Source: an uncultured Butyricicoccus sp.
GTDB taxonomy: Bacteria > Bacillota > Clostridia > Oscillospirales > Butyricicoccaceae
Direction: 5' to 3'
NCBI GenBank assembly: GCA_900547195.1
Contig: URFQ01000009.1
Coordinates: 1 to 46,612 of the forward strand
DNA: 46,612 nucleotides
Every line of letters starts with the position of its first letter. Positions within the stretch are counted from its first letter, which is position 1. The notes beneath the pieces were generated by a model. That model was not told where the DNA came from. It ran no database searches and saw nothing but the letters and a program-made list of their open reading frames with translations. The translations under genes and the position numbers were made by a program. Below, in pieces: positions 15,795 to 23,856 of the stretch.

Positions 15795-17508
15795 CGCTAT
15801 CCTTACCCAACGGAACTTCATTCTCAATGGAATCGTCAATTTCTGCAAAATCCAGGTCTCCATCCGCTGCAAACAGGTAAACCAAGGCATTTTCACCGTC
15901 CCAGACCACTTTTCTGACAATAGTGCGGAGAAGCCGACGTTTTTCTTCCACGGTACAATCGTCGATGTTTGCGCTGAAAGAACCGATCATCTGCTGAAAA
16001 AACTCGAACTCCTGATTGGCGAGGCGGTGCTTGGTGGTCAGCTCTTCCAGCTCGGCAAGGCGCTGCTTCAAGGCTTCCACCGTGCTGTGCAGCTCTTCGA
16101 TCTGCTCCATGATGTGGGGGCCTGCCACAGTGTCGCTGCCCTGGGCCAGAGAGGCCACCAGGTTTTTGATGCTGTTTTCCTTTTCCGCCAGCTGAGCCTT
16201 CACAGAGGCCAGCTCGGAATCATAGCCATCCCGGTTACCGCTGATGGCCTTCTTGGTCTGGCTCAGGAACTGGGCAAAGAACTCCTTGTCTTCTCCCAGT
16301 TTCTTGATCTCGGAAATAATCTTGGCGTCCAGCGTGTTGCCGTTGGCGTTTTTGACGTCGCAGCACTTGCGCTGGCTGCGCTCCTTGGTGCTGCACATGT
16401 AGGTGTAAATCAGCTCTCCGTCCGCCGTGGTGCGACTCGTCAGCTTGGGGCGCATATAGTTGCCGCACTTGCCGCAGACCAGCAGGCCGGACAGCAGCGC
16501 CACATTGCTCCGGGGATGGCGGTAGCTCTTGGAGCGGTTCACTTCCAGCATAGACTGGACACGCACCCAGTCCTCACCGGGAATCACACCGGGATGCTTG
16601 CCCACGGACACAATCCACTCCTCCATGGGCTTCATCTGCTGGGCCTTGCCAGGGCGTTGTAGTGTACGATTGTAGGCCATGATGCCGTGGGTTCCGTCAA
16701 AGTCGGACAGCTCTGAGAACAGATCAACCTGATTTTCCACCAGATAGTCATAGGCCGCCTGATCGGCAATCATGTAGACCGGGTTGGTCAGGATGCCCTT
16801 GATGGCAAAGCGGGTGAACTGTTTGCCCCGCTTGGTGGTGTACTGCTTTTCCAGCAGGAACTGATCCACCTTGGTCAGCGAGCCGGTTTCCAGAAACTTC
16901 TCATAAATCAGCTTCACCAACTGGATTTCCTCGGGGATCGCTTTCAGGTGGAAGGCTTTTTTCACCTTGCCGTCCACGGTCACATTTGCGGCACCCTCCG
17001 AGGCATAGCCTGTTGGCGTGGTGCCGCCCAGCCAGCGGCCCGTCTTGGACAGCTCGTGCATATTGTCCCGGATGCGCTCGGCAATAGTTTCCCGTTCCAG
17101 CTGGGAGAACACCGAGGCAATGTACATCATGGCACGGCCCATGGGCGAAGAAGTGTCGAACTGCTCCCGGATGGAGACAAAGTCGATTTTCCGGTCGCCA
17201 AGGTCTTCAATCAGCTTGGCAAAGTCACCGATGTTGCGGCTGATGCGGTCCAGGCGATAGACCACGATGGCGGCAAATTTTTTCTTATGGGAGTCCTGCA
17301 TCATCTTCTTGAACTGGGGCCGTTCCAGATTGCCCCCGGAAAAGCCCTCATCTTCGTAGACCAGAGCAGCTTCCGCTTCCTCCACACTGAAATGGGCGGC
17401 AATATACTGGCGGCACATCTCTACTTGGTTTCCAATGCTCTCGCCCTTGCCGGTGAACTTGGATTTTCGGGAGTAGATGACGTATTGTTTCAGTTCCTTC
17501 GTTTTCAT
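15790..17508 (-). CDS. spoIVCA: Large serine recombinase of the sigK intervening element
   Basis: A 572-residue site-specific recombinase. The resolvase domain starts QYVIYSRKSKFTG (catalytic Ser16) with YRLDRISRNIG and FSQLERETIAERI. A recombinase domain and a zinc ribbon (CGKCGNYMRPK ... YMCSTKERSQRKCCDVKN) follow, then a Leu-rich coiled coil near 455-510. AGGTG lies 5 nt before the ATG. It lies inside the element with its stop codon TGA overlapping the AATG core, in the same direction as sigK. This matches SpoIVCA of B. subtilis in role. It should excise the element in the mother cell. In the excised circle its frame would run about 20 codons further. Confidence 0.93.
   Translation of the reverse strand: MKTKELKQYVIYSRKSKFTGKGESIGNQVEMCRQYIAAHFSVEEAEAALVYEDEGFSGGNLERPQFKKMMQDSHKKKFAAIVVYRLDRISRNIGDFAKLIEDLGDRKIDFVSIREQFDTSSPMGRAMMYIASVFSQLERETIAERIRDNMHELSKTGRWLGGTTPTGYASEGAANVTVDGKVKKAFHLKAIPEEIQLVKLIYEKFLETGSLTKVDQFLLEKQYTTKRGKQFTRFAIKGILTNPVYMIADQAAYDYLVENQVDLFSELSDFDGTHGIMAYNRTLQRPGKAQQMKPMEEWIVSVGKHPGVIPGEDWVRVQSMLEVNRSKSYRHPRSNVALLSGLLVCGKCGNYMRPKLTSRTTADGELIYTYMCSTKERSQRKCCDVKNANGNTLDAKIISEIKKLGEDKEFFAQFLSQTKKAISGNRDGYDSELASVKAQLAEKENSIKNLVASLAQGSDTVAGPHIMEQIEELHSTVEALKQRLAELEELTTKHRLANQEFEFFQQMIGSFSANIDDCTVEEKRRLLRTIVRKVVWDGENALVYLFAADGDLDFAEIDDSIENEVPLGKDSE
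15791..15794 (-). other. Recombination core, left end of skin element
   Basis: AATG in the minus direction within GGATAGCGAATGAAATCC. It lies inside the sigK C-terminal frame and overlaps the recombinase stop codon. In the excised circle the flanks become GGATAG-CGAATG-CTATTC, an imperfect palindrome as expected for a serine-recombinase attP. Confidence 0.8.
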
Positions 17509-17757
17509 GGCGGCACCTCACGCTTCATGTGATGTTGCTTTTTTATTGTACCACAGAGGAATTTATTTTGATAGTATTCTGGAAAATTTCTTCTTTGACA
17601 GTTCGGGTTAATGTGGCATTAAGGGTTCGATTTCGAGGTTTCCTCGCCCTGTAAGCGGCATTTAGGGGATGGGTCATATCTTTTCCCATCATTTTGCTTC
17701 GAGGGATTATAGGCAAGAAAAAGCGTTGTTTTCAACCCTTGTTGCTTTTCTTTTTTG

Positions 17758-17786
17758 TTGCTTTCATACTCCTTTAGAAGTACAAT
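17758..17786 (+). promoter_or_regulatory. Promoter of the XRE/SWIM gene pair
   Basis: TTGCTT (17758-17763), 17-bp spacer, TACAAT (17781-17786), about 27 bp before the TTG start. The rest of the 17509-17812 gap has no gene. A TACAAT box on the minus strand (17550-17545) may serve the recombinase gene, but no good -35 goes with it. Confidence 0.75.
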
Positions 17787-17812
17787 AAAATCAAGGATAG
17801 AGGTGATACACG

Positions 17813-18457
17813 TTGATCCATGCTTACGACAAAATTTATCTGGAGAAAGCCCGTACCGCCCTTGGGAGGATGCTGGATTTTGCAGTTTTTGAGCTTAACT
17901 ACGACATTACCGATTTCTTCGGACTGTTTATCAGATCTGGTGTGGCCGCTCGGTTTAAGCAGGGGGATTTTACACTGCTGGTCGGATTGTCCGGGGTCGA
18001 GCTGGCCTATGAGGTGTTGGAACAATCCGGTATCACTGTTCAGCGCATCAAACCGAAGTACACCATCGACCGCAGTGCGGAATACTGGACAGGCTGGGCA
18101 TTGGCCTATTACCAGTGGGAAACATCCCTGCCCTTTGCAGAGATTACCCGATATATACCCATTCACGATATTCAGGCTCTGTATTCCCCCTACCACGAGA
18201 TGGATATCCGGCAGTTCAGTGACAAAATGAACGAGTTGTACAAGACTGCCAAACCTGAAACCAACCTCAAACTGCTCCGACAGAGCGCCAGTCTTACCCA
18301 GAGGGAATTATCAGAGCAGTCAGGTGTCCTCCTGCGCACCATCCAGCAATACGAGCAGCGGCAGAAGAATATCAACAAGGCACGGGCAGAGTACCTGGTC
18401 ATGCTGACGCGGATACTATACTGTTCTGTGGAAGATTTGATGGAGAAAGTATTATGA
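17813..18457 (+). CDS. XRE-type HTH protein with a conserved N-terminal domain of unknown function
   Basis: A 214-residue protein starting with TTG at 17813, preceded by AGAGGTGAT. The N-terminal about 140 residues (IHAYDKIYLEKARTALGRML ... FAEITRYIPIHDIQALYSPY) have no function I know. Residues about 153-214 form a helix-turn-helix of the Cro/CI (XRE) type: LRQSASLTQRELSEQSGVLL, RTIQQYEQRQKNIN. Its stop overlaps the SWIM gene start (ATGA), so the two are translated together. A regulator or antitoxin-like role is possible; nothing here proves it. Confidence 0.8.
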   Translation: MIHAYDKIYLEKARTALGRMLDFAVFELNYDITDFFGLFIRSGVAARFKQGDFTLLVGLSGVELAYEVLEQSGITVQRIKPKYTIDRSAEYWTGWALAYYQWETSLPFAEITRYIPIHDIQALYSPYHEMDIRQFSDKMNELYKTAKPETNLKLLRQSASLTQRELSEQSGVLLRTIQQYEQRQKNINKARAEYLVMLTRILYCSVEDLMEKVL

Positions 18458-18918
18458 GCATTCTATCCCTTGCCAGCGCACAGTCCGCCTATCGCGGCTA
18501 CGATTATTTCAAAGATAAAAAGGTTCTCAGCATTGAGCAGTCCGGTGACACCGCCTTCACCGGCGTTGTTTCCGGCAGCAATGGCGCACGCTATGATGTG
18601 ACAATCGACCTTGACCATCCCCGAAAGAGTCAGTGTATCTGCCCCCATGCCGCAGGGCGGCGGGTGATCTGCAAGCACATGGTTGCCCTGTATTTCACAG
18701 CTTTCCCCGAAGAAGCAGCAAAGTACATGGCTGACCTTGAGGCTTGTTGGGAGGAAGAGGAGCAAGAACAGGAGGAAGTCCAAGAGAAACTGGTTTCCTA
18801 TGTGTACCACATGAAGAAGTCTGAGCTTCAGGAAGCCTTGCTCACCCTTCTGATGGAAGGCCCGGAGTGGCAGTATGACCGTTTTGTTGATATGTATCTC
18901 GGCTTAGAAGACGAATAA
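18454..18918 (+). CDS. SWIM zinc-finger protein
   Basis: A 154-residue protein with a SWIM-type zinc motif, CICPHAAGRRVICKH (CxC ... CxH; about residues 61-75). An acidic stretch (EEEEQEQEEVQEK, about 100-112) and a helical tail follow. SWIM domains bind DNA or protein partners. It overlaps the upstream XRE gene by 4 bp and is followed by a bidirectional terminator. This two-gene unit is probably cargo of the skin element with an unknown role. Confidence 0.85.
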   Translation: MSILSLASAQSAYRGYDYFKDKKVLSIEQSGDTAFTGVVSGSNGARYDVTIDLDHPRKSQCICPHAAGRRVICKHMVALYFTAFPEEAAKYMADLEACWEEEEQEQEEVQEKLVSYVYHMKKSELQEALLTLLMEGPEWQYDRFVDMYLGLEDE

Positions 18919-18924
18919 CGAAGC

Positions 18925-18957
18925 AATCCCCTTGCAGCCGATGGCCGCAAGGGGATT
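18925..18957. terminator. Bidirectional terminator between SWIM and AAA-ATPase genes
   Basis: The arms AATCCCCTTGC and GCAAGGGGATT with a 11-nt loop separate two convergent genes. Confidence 0.75.
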
Positions 18958-18964
18958 ATTCTGT

Positions 18965-20761
18965 TTACAGACTTTTCAGATATTCTTCCACATTCAGGTA
19001 TTGGACTTCACCGACCTGTCGGCTCTCGCCCCGGTACAGAACATATTTCCCAGTGATAGTTCCATAGCGATGTTCCGTGTCGGCGCACTTCTTTTCGTCA
19101 ATCAGATGACGATACTGCTGCGTCACAATCTGGTCGCTGTGCTTGATCTCAAAAATCTCACAGGAGGCGGTGTCCGAATCAAATACCACCATGTCGAACT
19201 CACCGATGGCAAATTGCAGGACAAAAACCTGCTTCTTCGGGTTTGCCAGCTTGGTTTCCAGAAGAACAATATCCTCCATCATCCGGCCTTTGATTTCATT
19301 CAGAATGCGGTCGGTAACGAAATTGCGCTCCGCAAGAGAAAGGTCACTGAATTTCTCATCCAGCAGCAGGCTCTTCACCAGAGCGTCTGCCTGAGCATAG
19401 CGCAGACCGGGCTGTGCTATGACAGTTCTGGCCGCTTTCCGGTTGAGGTCTGCCAGAGTGACCACATTAATTTCTTGGGTCAGATCCAGCAGGTGCAAAT
19501 ATTCCTGAATCTCCGCACTGTGGACATCTTCCAGCTGTACAGTCTGTTCCGTCTGGTTGCGGATTTCCAGCAATGTCCGCAAACGGTCAGTGACCGCCGC
19601 CACATCTACCCGGTCGAGAATATCCGTAGGATTTTCTCTGTCCCGACGGAGGTTGCTTGCAGAAACACCAAGATCGTTGGAACGAAAATTTCTGGTCAGC
19701 ACTTCCAACGTAAAGCGGTGGTTCATATCCTCGACCACTCGGTTGATGGCGCTGGTCAGCTCATTTTTGTTGTACAGTTCCTGTAAGTTCCGGAAATGCC
19801 CCTCGTACTGATAGCACCGAAGGGAGTGCTGGATATTCCGTGCAATGGCAGTGTCCACATACTCGTCAGCACTTTTCTTGCTGGCAAAGGTAGATTTCTC
19901 ATTGTAATTGACTCCGCCAAGGCTCATGGTACCGCCGTAGCGGATGTACTCGTCAATGCCATAGATGTCCATGACACGCTCAAATTCCCGGTAGGGGATA
20001 AATGTCGTGTGGAGTGTGATGCAGCGGTCGTAGAGCTGCTCATCCTCTGTGAACAGGAAGCCAAGGGAATCTGTACCGGACAGCACGATCTTCATGCCGC
20101 AGGCTGCAAATACATCAGAAAAGAGGGCCGCACCCTCGATAAAGTCTTCCATCAGCGTCACTTCATCCAGGAAGACATAGCGATAACCATGCTGCTCAAG
20201 GTACTTCAGATCCTTGTTCACGTCGGCAAGGGTATTCTGGGCCGTAATCTGAATAAACGCAGCTTTTGCAAGGTCTGCATCGCTCATATCCGCAAGGATC
20301 TGACGGATCATCGTCGTTTTACCGGTGCGGCGTAGGCCATAGAGGATAAATACCCTGTCGGGGATGTTCCCATACACAAAATCATGCAGAGCCTGATAGC
20401 ATTCGCGCTTTTGGTAGTTTCGAACGGATGCGGAGAAGGTGCGCAGACTTTCGCCAATGCGGACATTGGTAACAAAGTTATGTGCTTCCGGCTGAACAAT
20501 CTTCTTTTTTCGGGGAGCTTTTTTGCGCAGCATTTTCAGCTCTGCTTCCAGCGCTTTTCTTTGTTCAATTTGTTCCTGAAGGGCAGGAACCTCATCAGCA
20601 AGAATGTACTGCTCTTTTCGTTTACGGTTCTCATACCAGCGATGGTAGTAATAAAGATTGCCGTTGACGGTTTTCGTGGAAAGCGAGCCAATGGGAAGAT
20701 TGGCTATCTGATCTTCCAACTCTGCGATTTTCAAAAGGATTTCATCTGGCTTTATGTGCAT
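18965..20761 (-). CDS. AAA-family ATPase with C-terminal nuclease-like domain (AAA_14/DUF4143-like)
   Basis: A 598-residue protein. The N-terminal 120 residues have a helical segment (residues 56-85, rich in E, Q, L and K). Walker A is YGLRRTGKTT (141-150) and Walker B is YVFLDEV (195-201), followed by sensor-like VLSGTDS. The C-terminal end has EFDMVVFD ... CEIFEIKHS (about 521-542), a D-x(n)-ExK pattern of PD-(D/E)XK nucleases, as in the DUF4143 group. AAGGAGGTG lies just before the ATG. Such ATPases are common in mobile islands and some act in defence or toxin-antitoxin roles. The operator-like repeat upstream suggests self-regulation. Confidence 0.85.
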   Translation of the reverse strand: MHIKPDEILLKIAELEDQIANLPIGSLSTKTVNGNLYYYHRWYENRKRKEQYILADEVPALQEQIEQRKALEAELKMLRKKAPRKKKIVQPEAHNFVTNVRIGESLRTFSASVRNYQKRECYQALHDFVYGNIPDRVFILYGLRRTGKTTMIRQILADMSDADLAKAAFIQITAQNTLADVNKDLKYLEQHGYRYVFLDEVTLMEDFIEGAALFSDVFAACGMKIVLSGTDSLGFLFTEDEQLYDRCITLHTTFIPYREFERVMDIYGIDEYIRYGGTMSLGGVNYNEKSTFASKKSADEYVDTAIARNIQHSLRCYQYEGHFRNLQELYNKNELTSAINRVVEDMNHRFTLEVLTRNFRSNDLGVSASNLRRDRENPTDILDRVDVAAVTDRLRTLLEIRNQTEQTVQLEDVHSAEIQEYLHLLDLTQEINVVTLADLNRKAARTVIAQPGLRYAQADALVKSLLLDEKFSDLSLAERNFVTDRILNEIKGRMMEDIVLLETKLANPKKQVFVLQFAIGEFDMVVFDSDTASCEIFEIKHSDQIVTQQYRHLIDEKKCADTEHRYGTITGKYVLYRGESRQVGEVQYLNVEEYLKSL

Positions 20762-20786
20762 ACACCTCCTTGCTCTGGTAATATGA

Positions 20787-20833
20787 TTATACCCTTTTAT
20801 ACCCTATTTAGTCAAGGGCGTAAAAGGGTATAA
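20787..20833 (-). promoter_or_regulatory. Operator-like repeat upstream of the AAA-ATPase gene
   Basis: The 13-bp arms TTATACCCTTTTA (20787-20799) and TAAAAGGGTATAA (20821-20833) form a perfect inverted repeat. The TATACCC box also occurs as a direct repeat 10 bp apart. The block lies in the 79-bp gap between the AIPR stop and the AAA start. It may be an operator of the AAA gene, or an AIPR transcription end, or both. Confidence 0.55.
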
Positions 20834-20840
20834 ATTGCGA

Positions 20841-22979
20841 TTATGAATTCACTACTTTCTTCACGATGTCAATAATATCTTGACCATAAAGCGTTAGCTG
20901 CGCTTCGTCCAAGCAACGTAAGGCCTTCAAATCTTCAAGAGAACATGGTGCAAATTTTGCGATTCGTTCACAAGAAACATTTCGAAATACTTCATAGGCT
21001 TTTATACGGTTTAGCTTATATGCTTTCGTCCTATACGCAACTAAAGCCTCTTTTATCTGTGCAGAAATATTTTCGGGAATACCGCTGTCTGCTGCTGTAT
21101 CAACATAAATCACATTCACATATTTTTCTAGTAATGCCTCGTCGCGCTGTTTATCCTCAGCGGATGCAGCATAAAGAATGGCGTTAAGTAGTCCCATATC
21201 GTTAGCCGGTATCCCCTCGCGATATTCGAATTCAATCTGTTTAAACACATATGTTATATAATTGTTATTGATTTTTGTGAAGTTGGAGTAGTTATTATAC
21301 TTCTCCTTAAATGTTTTCAGAAATTCGTATCCGGGACGATAGAATTTGGCATAGCAATACTCAAATAGTGCAAAATACTGTTCTTTTTTCTCAATATCGC
21401 TGCGAAAAATCTGATGGTCAATATCGTGCTGAGCAATAATTTCAAGCTTCTGCTCAGACAGAACAGAGGCCGCGATCTGTTTTATAATTGCTGGACGATA
21501 GTAAACTTTACAAACAGCACCGATGATCGCAGTCATAAAGAACATACCGTTATTCACAAGCCCCACTTTGTAGACATCGGATCCGTCATCAGTTTTCTTT
21601 ATGTAATTTGCCCAAAGCTTGTAGTATGCCTTGATCTTCAATAGATCGCTAAGGAAACCATTGTTGTATTTCTTCTCAAACAACAATGTGTAGCGCTCCT
21701 TGTTGCCGCATATGGAGGCTTTGCTGCCTCTAGCTGTACCGGGCTTCTGATATACAAAAGAAAGCAAAAACTGACCGAGTTCTTCGTTTGTTGTATTCTG
21801 CCATGCCGCAGGATAGAGTTTCTTATTGACTTTTTCACCGCGTTTAATTTGGCAATAGATACCCGCATCCGCAAGTTGCTTTTTCAGTAAACGTTGCTCA
21901 ATACGGTTGGCAATTAAATCCTTGCCCTTTATTGGCTTCTGTGTATTGCTTGCCTCTGCAACATTTGCAATGAATTCCAGTCGGTCATCATCTGATTGAT
22001 ATTTGTTCTTTATAATCTTACATTGTATGCAAAAGTCCTGTGTAAAATCTGTCTCACCAACAAGTTTTGTAGTTTGACCTCCATTGACAATGGAGAAATT
22101 TTGAACAAGAATACTATTACCGTCAATGATATAATTATCGCAAATGAGAATTATACCGTTATTGTAGTACCAGAAATTCTCTGAATGCTCTTGAATTGAT
22201 TCGACGATATTCCCGTCAATCTTAGCGTTTTTCACATAATACCTGAGGTTTTGCGCAAACAATCCTCTGTATCCATACTGTACATACAGATTTTTTGGAG
22301 ATAGTGCAGATATATTTACGATCAGAGATTCTTCCGCTCCAAATCGCATAAAATTATTGGGTGCATCGAGCTTAATCACAGCTTCGTCCACATATTCCTT
22401 CGGATTCTCAATCTCCATAATTTCGTACTCAATATCTAGACCGAACGAAATATGATATGTGACATAATCATGTTCAGGTTTCATAGCCTGCAAGGCTTTG
22501 GTGATCGCCCGTTTATTTACAATCGTCTTTGGATTATGATTGGTTATTAAGCGGTTTTTCACAGGTTTTGTAGAAGATATTTTGTAGTCTTCATCACCGA
22601 AAATTGTTCCAAGCTCTTTGCGGCCATTGGATTTGTGTTCTTGTACTGCACAAATGGCAGCTTCGGCATCTTTAAATATTTTCAGGATAGCAGGAAAATT
22701 AAAACTATTGTTTTCTGAGTAAATCGCAATAACTGCATCCACATCCCCGTTATCCGAATCCTGATCGATATAGATACCAGATATATGATCCACCGCTCCT
22801 TGCAAACACACATTTCCCTGAATAATATCTGAAATTTTACTGCTATCCGCATTAAAATAGTGGTAGTAGGCATAGAGGTAGAGCAATTTCTCCGTGTCGG
22901 AACACTTTTCCACATCCTCATAAGATAGTCTCTTAAATTCATAAATAAGATTGCTAATATACATGTCAATATCGCTCAT
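20841..22979 (-). CDS. AIPR-family protein (putative abortive-infection phage resistance)
   Basis: A 712-residue protein. The AIPR core lies at about residues 230-310: YGYRGLFAQNLRYYVKN, then ENFWYYNNGIILIC and FSIVNGGQTTK, the typical N-x-R-x-Y and NNG motifs. An N-terminal part (DAVIAIYSENNSF) and a long C-terminal part are less conserved. AIPR proteins were named for abortive infection and are often encoded with helicases and PD-(D/E)XK nucleases. AGAGGGG precedes the ATG. It is the last gene of the four-gene operon with the DUF3883, SNF2 and ParB-like genes; only 13 bp separate it from the DUF3883 stop. The DNA is AT-rich. Confidence 0.85.
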   Translation of the reverse strand: MSDIDMYISNLIYEFKRLSYEDVEKCSDTEKLLYLYAYYHYFNADSSKISDIIQGNVCLQGAVDHISGIYIDQDSDNGDVDAVIAIYSENNSFNFPAILKIFKDAEAAICAVQEHKSNGRKELGTIFGDEDYKISSTKPVKNRLITNHNPKTIVNKRAITKALQAMKPEHDYVTYHISFGLDIEYEIMEIENPKEYVDEAVIKLDAPNNFMRFGAEESLIVNISALSPKNLYVQYGYRGLFAQNLRYYVKNAKIDGNIVESIQEHSENFWYYNNGIILICDNYIIDGNSILVQNFSIVNGGQTTKLVGETDFTQDFCIQCKIIKNKYQSDDDRLEFIANVAEASNTQKPIKGKDLIANRIEQRLLKKQLADAGIYCQIKRGEKVNKKLYPAAWQNTTNEELGQFLLSFVYQKPGTARGSKASICGNKERYTLLFEKKYNNGFLSDLLKIKAYYKLWANYIKKTDDGSDVYKVGLVNNGMFFMTAIIGAVCKVYYRPAIIKQIAASVLSEQKLEIIAQHDIDHQIFRSDIEKKEQYFALFEYCYAKFYRPGYEFLKTFKEKYNNYSNFTKINNNYITYVFKQIEFEYREGIPANDMGLLNAILYAASAEDKQRDEALLEKYVNVIYVDTAADSGIPENISAQIKEALVAYRTKAYKLNRIKAYEVFRNVSCERIAKFAPCSLEDLKALRCLDEAQLTLYGQDIIDIVKKVVNS

Positions 22980-22992
22980 ATCCCATACCCCT

Positions 22993-23856
22993 CTACGCCA
23001 TTTCTACAAATTTGTTCTCAAAACCTAAAAACGGTATTTTAGTGCTTTCCCATTCTCCCGACAAATTGTTTGTTGGGATATACGGTCGTACTTCATCTGG
23101 AGTAATAATTGCAAGGAATCTTTTGCCACCAAACATGCACCACAAATGAAACACATATGCCTTGCTCGTCAATGCAACGCTCCACTCATGTGAAGTAACA
23201 TGGAAACTGGCTTCACTTAATGCAAATGTCGAAGCTTTCACTTCGATAAGCAATATATCCGGATCATCTTTGCTCAGTCTTGATTTAATATCATATCCTG
23301 CCAAATTACTGTCAACAGACATCCATTTAGGCTCGGAATTTGTACGTTTTCTTTCGTACTTGATAGAGTTCCTTTCTCCGATACGCCCAATATCAGTCTT
23401 AGCATATTGTGTCAGCATTCGGATTTGACTTGCGATGGTATCCCACCAATTTATAATACTAGAATCTAACCGTTCAGAAAGCAAGCCCGCCTCTAAAAAA
23501 CACGCCTTTTCATCTTTGGTCATAAAGATCGTAGCTTCAATTCTGCCATAAGAAATACGATTTGACCATATAGGAGCTACTTTTAAGACATAGTCCATCA
23601 GCATCTGTCTTTTTAAATCACTGAGCAACCCCTGATTCTGTAATCTCAAGAGTCCGTTTCCACGCTGAGTAATGGACAGTGTACTTTCGGTTTCAGAAAC
23701 CCATCCACAGTTTTTAGAAAATAGAAATATGTCCTCGGCACTGATAGATGCAATTTTTGAATAAGAAAGTTCTGAAAGTGACAAAAAATGATAAGTATCA
23801 AGGCGTTTGAGCAATGCAATCGCCGATGTTAAAACATTTGCAGATAACCTAATCAT
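22993..23856 (-). CDS. DUF3883 nuclease-like protein
   Basis: A 287-residue protein. The C-terminal half fits DUF3883: IGRIGERNSIKYERKR (with Glu), then SNLAGYDIKSR (Asp) and DILLIEVKAST (ExK). This is the E-D-ExK arrangement of a restriction-endonuclease fold, followed by HVTSHEWSVAL. The N-terminal about 110 residues are helical and could be a partner- or DNA-binding domain. ATG 23856 overlaps the SNF2 stop and has GGTGG 6 nt upstream; an upstream in-frame codon at 23883 is less likely. DUF3883 domains occur in many defence proteins next to SNF2 helicases. Cleavage activity is inferred from the motif only. Confidence 0.83.
   Translation of the reverse strand: MIRLSANVLTSAIALLKRLDTYHFLSLSELSYSKIASISAEDIFLFSKNCGWVSETESTLSITQRGNGLLRLQNQGLLSDLKRQMLMDYVLKVAPIWSNRISYGRIEATIFMTKDEKACFLEAGLLSERLDSSIINWWDTIASQIRMLTQYAKTDIGRIGERNSIKYERKRTNSEPKWMSVDSNLAGYDIKSRLSKDDPDILLIEVKASTFALSEASFHVTSHEWSVALTSKAYVFHLWCMFGGKRFLAIITPDEVRPYIPTNNLSGEWESTKIPFLGFENKFVEMA

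Noticed and set aside
15426..15920. An independent small sigma factor
   Set aside because: The frame upstream of the AATG core is antisense-like sequence within the recombinase 3' end. The matching N-terminal half lies at 30.4-30.7 kb and the two halves join exactly in frame.
15577..16662. Plus-strand frame of 361 codons
   Set aside because: It is antisense to the sigK C-terminal part and the recombinase; both of those are well supported.
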